This document shows positions 6,549 to 8,114 of a stretch of 8,114 bases of DNA, piece by piece. Positions within the stretch are counted from its first letter, which is position 1. Each line of letters starts with the position of its first letter. Source of the stretch: DATJBC01 sp035515515 (GTDB taxonomy: Bacteria > Actinomycetota > Acidimicrobiia > Acidimicrobiales > UBA8190). Both the position numbers and the translations under genes were made by a program. The notes below the pieces were generated by a model, which was given only the letters and a program-made list of their open reading frames with translations, was not told the DNA's origin and searched no databases. Location of the stretch: assembly GCA_035515515.1 (NCBI GenBank), contig DATJBC010000100.1:1-8114 (forward strand). The letters run 5' to 3'.

Positions 6549-6785
6549 TCAGAGGTTCACGACGGGGCACGTCACGGTGCGGGTGATGCCCTCGATGAGC
6601 TGGATGTGGCTCACCACCATGCGGCCCAGGTCGTCGACCGAGGGCGCCTGGGTGCGCACGATGACGTCGTAGGGGCCGGTGACGTCCTCGGCGGAGACCA
6701 CACCGTCGATGCCGCGCACCTGTTGCGCCACGTAGGCGGCCTTGCCGACCTCGGTCTGGATGAGCACGTATGCGGTGACCGCCAT
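6549..6785 (-). CDS. Stand-alone Lrp/AsnC effector-binding (RAM) domain protein
   Basis: A 78-residue protein consisting only of the Lrp/AsnC ligand-binding alpha-beta sandwich: a first strand TAYVLIQTEVG (4-14), helix AAYVAQQVRGIDGV (16-29), strands VSAEDVTGPYDVIVRTQA (30-47), helix SVDDLGRMVVSHIQLIEGI (49-67), last strand TRTVTCPVV (68-76). The GPYDVIV turn is typical. No helix-turn-helix precedes it, so it should not bind DNA alone. Stand-alone domains of this kind are known and may bind amino acids, form oligomers or modulate full-length Lrp proteins. The start is firm: the ATG has a strong purine-rich Shine-Dalgarno (GGAGG, complement of 6794-6798) 8 bases upstream. It is divergent from the MFS gene and shares a regulatory gap with it. 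Ligand and partner are unknown. Confidence 0.9.
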   Translation of the reverse strand: MAVTAYVLIQTEVGKAAYVAQQVRGIDGVVSAEDVTGPYDVIVRTQAPSVDDLGRMVVSHIQLIEGITRTVTCPVVNL

Positions 6786-6833
6786 TGTCGTCCCCTCCCT
6801 CTCGGGCCGGGCCGCCCGCGCCCGGCCGGTGCC

Positions 6834-6839
6834 ATGGTA
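6834..6839 (-). promoter_or_regulatory. Candidate -10 box for the Lrp-like gene
   Basis: Read on the - strand this is TACCAT, which fits TANNNT. It lies about 48 bases upstream of the ATG, leaving a short leader that holds the strong Shine-Dalgarno. No good -35 is seen; the position where one would fall overlaps the palindromic repeats described next. Confidence 0.25.
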
Positions 6840-6844
6840 GTGGT

Positions 6845-6868
6845 GACCTGGTCCCGCGGACCTGGTCC
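6845..6868. promoter_or_regulatory. Two tandem palindromic boxes in a divergent promoter gap
   Basis: GACCTGGTCC occurs at 6845-6854 and again at 6859-6868. Each holds the palindrome GACC-T-GGTC; the second extends to GGACC-T-GGTCC. Centres are 14 bases apart. A related half in the opposite orientation, GCCAGGTC, lies at 6882-6889. The boxes sit between the divergent Lrp-like and MFS genes, directly upstream of a -10-like TAGTCT (6869-6874), where a regulator could control both. No regulator is identified. Confidence 0.4.
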
Positions 6869-6874
6869 TAGTCT
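6869..6874 (+). promoter_or_regulatory. Candidate -10 box for the MFS transporter gene
   Basis: TAGTCT fits TANNNT and abuts the second palindromic box. Transcription would start near 6881. That leaves a leader of about 20 bases containing GAGGG (6891-6895), 6 bases before the GTG at 6902, or a leaderless message starting at the in-frame GTG at 6881. Confidence 0.35.
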
Positions 6875-6901
6875 GGCCGAGTGCCAGGTCGAGGGCGTGC
6901 G

Positions 6902-8010
6902 GTGTCGGCCCGTTTCGTGCGCCAGCTCCGGGACGCCGTGGCCGCCCTGCTCGACCAGCGCACGGCCTTCGGCCGCCTGGCGCTCACCCACGTCGTGCTC
7001 ACCGCGGGGGACGCCCTGGTCACGGTGTCGCTGGCCGGCTCGCTGTTCCTGAAGATCTCCGACAGCGCGGCCCGCGGCAAGGTCATCCTCTTCCTGTTGT
7101 TGACGAGCGCGCCGTTCGCGGTGGTGGCGCCCTTCCTCGGTCCCATCCTCGACCGCAGCGGCGGCGCCCGCCGGGCCATCGTCGCCCTGTCGTCGCTGGC
7201 GCGCGCCGCCATGGCCCTGGTGATGGTGCGGGGCTTGACGAACCTCCTCGTGTTCCCCGAGGCCTTCACCATGCTCGTGCTGTCCAAGGCGTACCTCATC
7301 ACCAAGGGATCGCTGGTCCCCATGATGGTGGAGAGCCCCGACCCCGCTCCGCCCCCCGCCGGCGCCGCGGGCGCCGCCGCCTACGCCGATGACCGCAGCA
7401 CCGGGGCCGACGCCAACACCGGTCCGGGCGCGGGCACCGATGCGGGCGCGCACACCGGAGCCGGCGACGAGTTGGCCGTGGCCAACGCCCGCCTCGGCCT
7501 GCTGGCCTCGCTCACCGGGTTGCTGGCGTCTCTCCCCGCCGTCGGCGTCTACGAGCTCTTCGGCGCGCCCTGGGTGCTGCGCCTCGACATGGTGGTGTTC
7601 GTGGTGGGGACGGTGGTGGCGGTGCGCCTGCCGGTGGCCCGCTCGGGCCAGGCCCGCCGCGACGCCCGCGACCTGCGGCCGGTGCCGCCCGCGACGCCCG
7701 CCCTGGGAACGGGCCGGGCGCAGTGGGACGAGGAGACGCCCATGGGCGCGCTGGGTCCCCGGGTCAACACCCACCCCGAGGTGGTCCTGGCCTTGTCGGC
7801 CATGTCGATCCTGAAGGGACTGGTCGGCTTCGTCACCTTCCTGTTGGCCTTCGCCCTCAAGAGCTCCAAGCACACCGCACCGTGGTACGGGTTCATGCTG
7901 GTCGCCACGATGGCTGGCACCATCCTGGGGGTGTTGCTCGTCCCCCGGGCCCGCAAGGTGTTCAGCGAGCCCCAGCTCATCGCGGTCTCGATCTGGGGCG
8001 TGGCCGTAGC
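6902..8010 (+). CDS. MFS-type transporter, 3' end lost at a sequence junction
   Basis: A major-facilitator-like membrane transporter; substrate unknown. Residues are counted from the GTG at 6902, which has GAGGG 6 bases upstream; an in-frame GTG at 6881 would add seven residues. Probable membrane segments lie at about 23-49, 60-84, 92-110, 113-135, 192-208, 213-235, 283-302 and 308-328. PFLGPILDRSGGARR (77-91) resembles the MFS loop 2-3 motif with its DR pair. The half after segment 4 shows VPMMVESP, then a 43-residue Ala/Gly/Asp/Thr-rich insert, then DELAVANARLGLLAS, the usual continuation. The reading frame stays open to the window end, but residues after about IWGVAVAG become non-hydrophobic and are the antisense reading of a PEP carboxykinase segment. 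The true C-terminal third is therefore missing here. The best-supported end is about 8003-8010, not 8114. Confidence 0.78.
7337..7465 (+). repeat. Low-complexity Ala/Gly/Asp/Thr-rich insertion in the MFS gene
   Basis: About 43 codons between the segments VPMMVES and DELAVANARLG encode a Pro-then-Ala/Gly/Thr/Asp-rich stretch with imperfect repeats such as TGADANTGPG, AGTDAGAHTG and AGDE. The DNA carries repeated ACCGG, GGCGCG and CACCG words. In MFS relatives these flanks are normally joined by only a few residues (family knowledge). The reading frame is kept, so the insert is probably translated as a flexible cytoplasmic loop. Confidence 0.6.
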
Positions 8011-8012
8011 CG
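8000..8012. other. Junction between two unrelated coding sequences
   Basis: MFS homology on the + strand and PEP carboxykinase homology on the - strand meet here with no intergenic DNA. The bases GCCGTAGCC (8003-8011) can be read sensibly in both: as Ala-Val-Ala of a transporter helix, or as the complement of Gly-Tyr-Gly of PEP carboxykinase. A short shared sequence of this kind is typical of a mis-joined assembly or a microhomology-mediated rearrangement. Confidence 0.75.
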
Positions 8013-8113
8013 GGCCACAGGAAGCGGCCGTCGGCGTCCTTGCGGAACCAGTTGACGTAGTAGATGCGGGGGAGCTTGCTCTCGTCGGTGGCCTTGCCGA
8101 TGCGCAGCCAGTG
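8003..8113 (-). CDS. pckG: Internal fragment of GTP-dependent phosphoenolpyruvate carboxykinase
   Basis: Read on the - strand from 8113, 37 codons give HWLRIGKATD, then ESKLPRIYYV, then NWFRKDADGRFLWPGYG. This is the conserved C-terminal-half segment of GTP-type PEP carboxykinase (usual form: HWL...LPkIFhVNWFRKDxxGkFLWPGFGEN), the enzyme that converts oxaloacetate and GTP to PEP and CO2. Every codon ends in G or C, as in the rest of the window. Homology stops sharply after WPGYG: the next codons give HAPDRDRDELG instead of ENxRVLxWI. The N-terminal part would lie beyond the right edge and the C-terminal part is replaced by the MFS gene. It is a partial gene brought here by the junction at about 8003, not a functional copy as it stands. 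Confidence 0.85.
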
Positions 8114-8114
8114 G

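Noticed and set aside
6611..7873. Long - strand open frame of about 420 codons over the MFS gene
   Set aside because: His/Gly/Arg/Gln-rich antisense reading with no domain. It also covers most of the Lrp-like gene in a different frame on the same strand.
8011..8114. C-terminal extension of the MFS protein to the window end
   Set aside because: The residues are hydrophilic and are simply the complement of a conserved PEP carboxykinase segment, so they are not a real transporter tail.
8003..8114. Fold-back (inverted duplicate) artefact at the window end
   Set aside because: The tail's PEP carboxykinase sequence has no partner copy elsewhere in the window, so it is not a local fold-back.

Overview
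The window comes from a very GC-rich bacterium: codon third positions are almost all G or C, GTG and TTG starts are used, and genes are tightly packed. Family content (a membrane MurF-like ligase paired with a Ddl-like ATP-grasp enzyme, a PH-SHOCT membrane protein, a GHMP galactokinase, an Mcr/AMACR-type CoA racemase, a stand-alone Lrp/AsnC effector domain) suggests an actinomycete. An uncultured Acidimicrobiia-like lineage is my guess; the sequence does not prove it. No stretch over 300 bases lacks a gene, and I saw no rRNA, tRNA, CRISPR array, transposase or phage gene.

Region 1 (1-2503, + strand): a MurF-like Mur ligase, open to the left edge and probably missing its 5' end, carries hydrophobic segments where ordinary MurF has its UDP-substrate domain. 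Fifty-two bases later comes a D-Ala-D-Ala-ligase-like ATP-grasp protein with a TTG start and a clear Shine-Dalgarno. Together they look like a two-enzyme module that makes a dipeptide and attaches it to a cell-wall or other precursor. Deviations in both proteins make the exact substrates uncertain.

Region 2 (2504-4344): a hairpin and a possible leaderless promoter precede a small membrane protein with a bacterial PH domain and a C-terminal SHOCT domain. It converges, with only 15 bases between stops, on a galactokinase gene on the - strand.

Region 3 (4345-6479, + strand): a promoter lies in the short divergent gap after galK. It drives an RdmC-like alpha/beta hydrolase, whose stop overlaps the GTG start of an alpha-methylacyl-CoA racemase family protein (GTGA overlap). 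These two are almost certainly one translationally coupled operon, plausibly in branched-chain or steroid-type acyl-CoA catabolism.

Region 4 (6480-8114): a strong nested inverted repeat separates the racemase from a convergent 78-residue stand-alone Lrp/AsnC effector-domain gene. A divergent regulatory gap with two copies of a palindromic 9-mer leads to an MFS-type transporter with an unusual low-complexity loop. The transporter homology stops abruptly near 8003-8010. The last about 111 bases instead encode, on the - strand, an unmistakable internal piece of GTP-dependent PEP carboxykinase. This abrupt join between two unrelated coding sequences is most likely an assembly chimera, or else a real rearrangement breakpoint.
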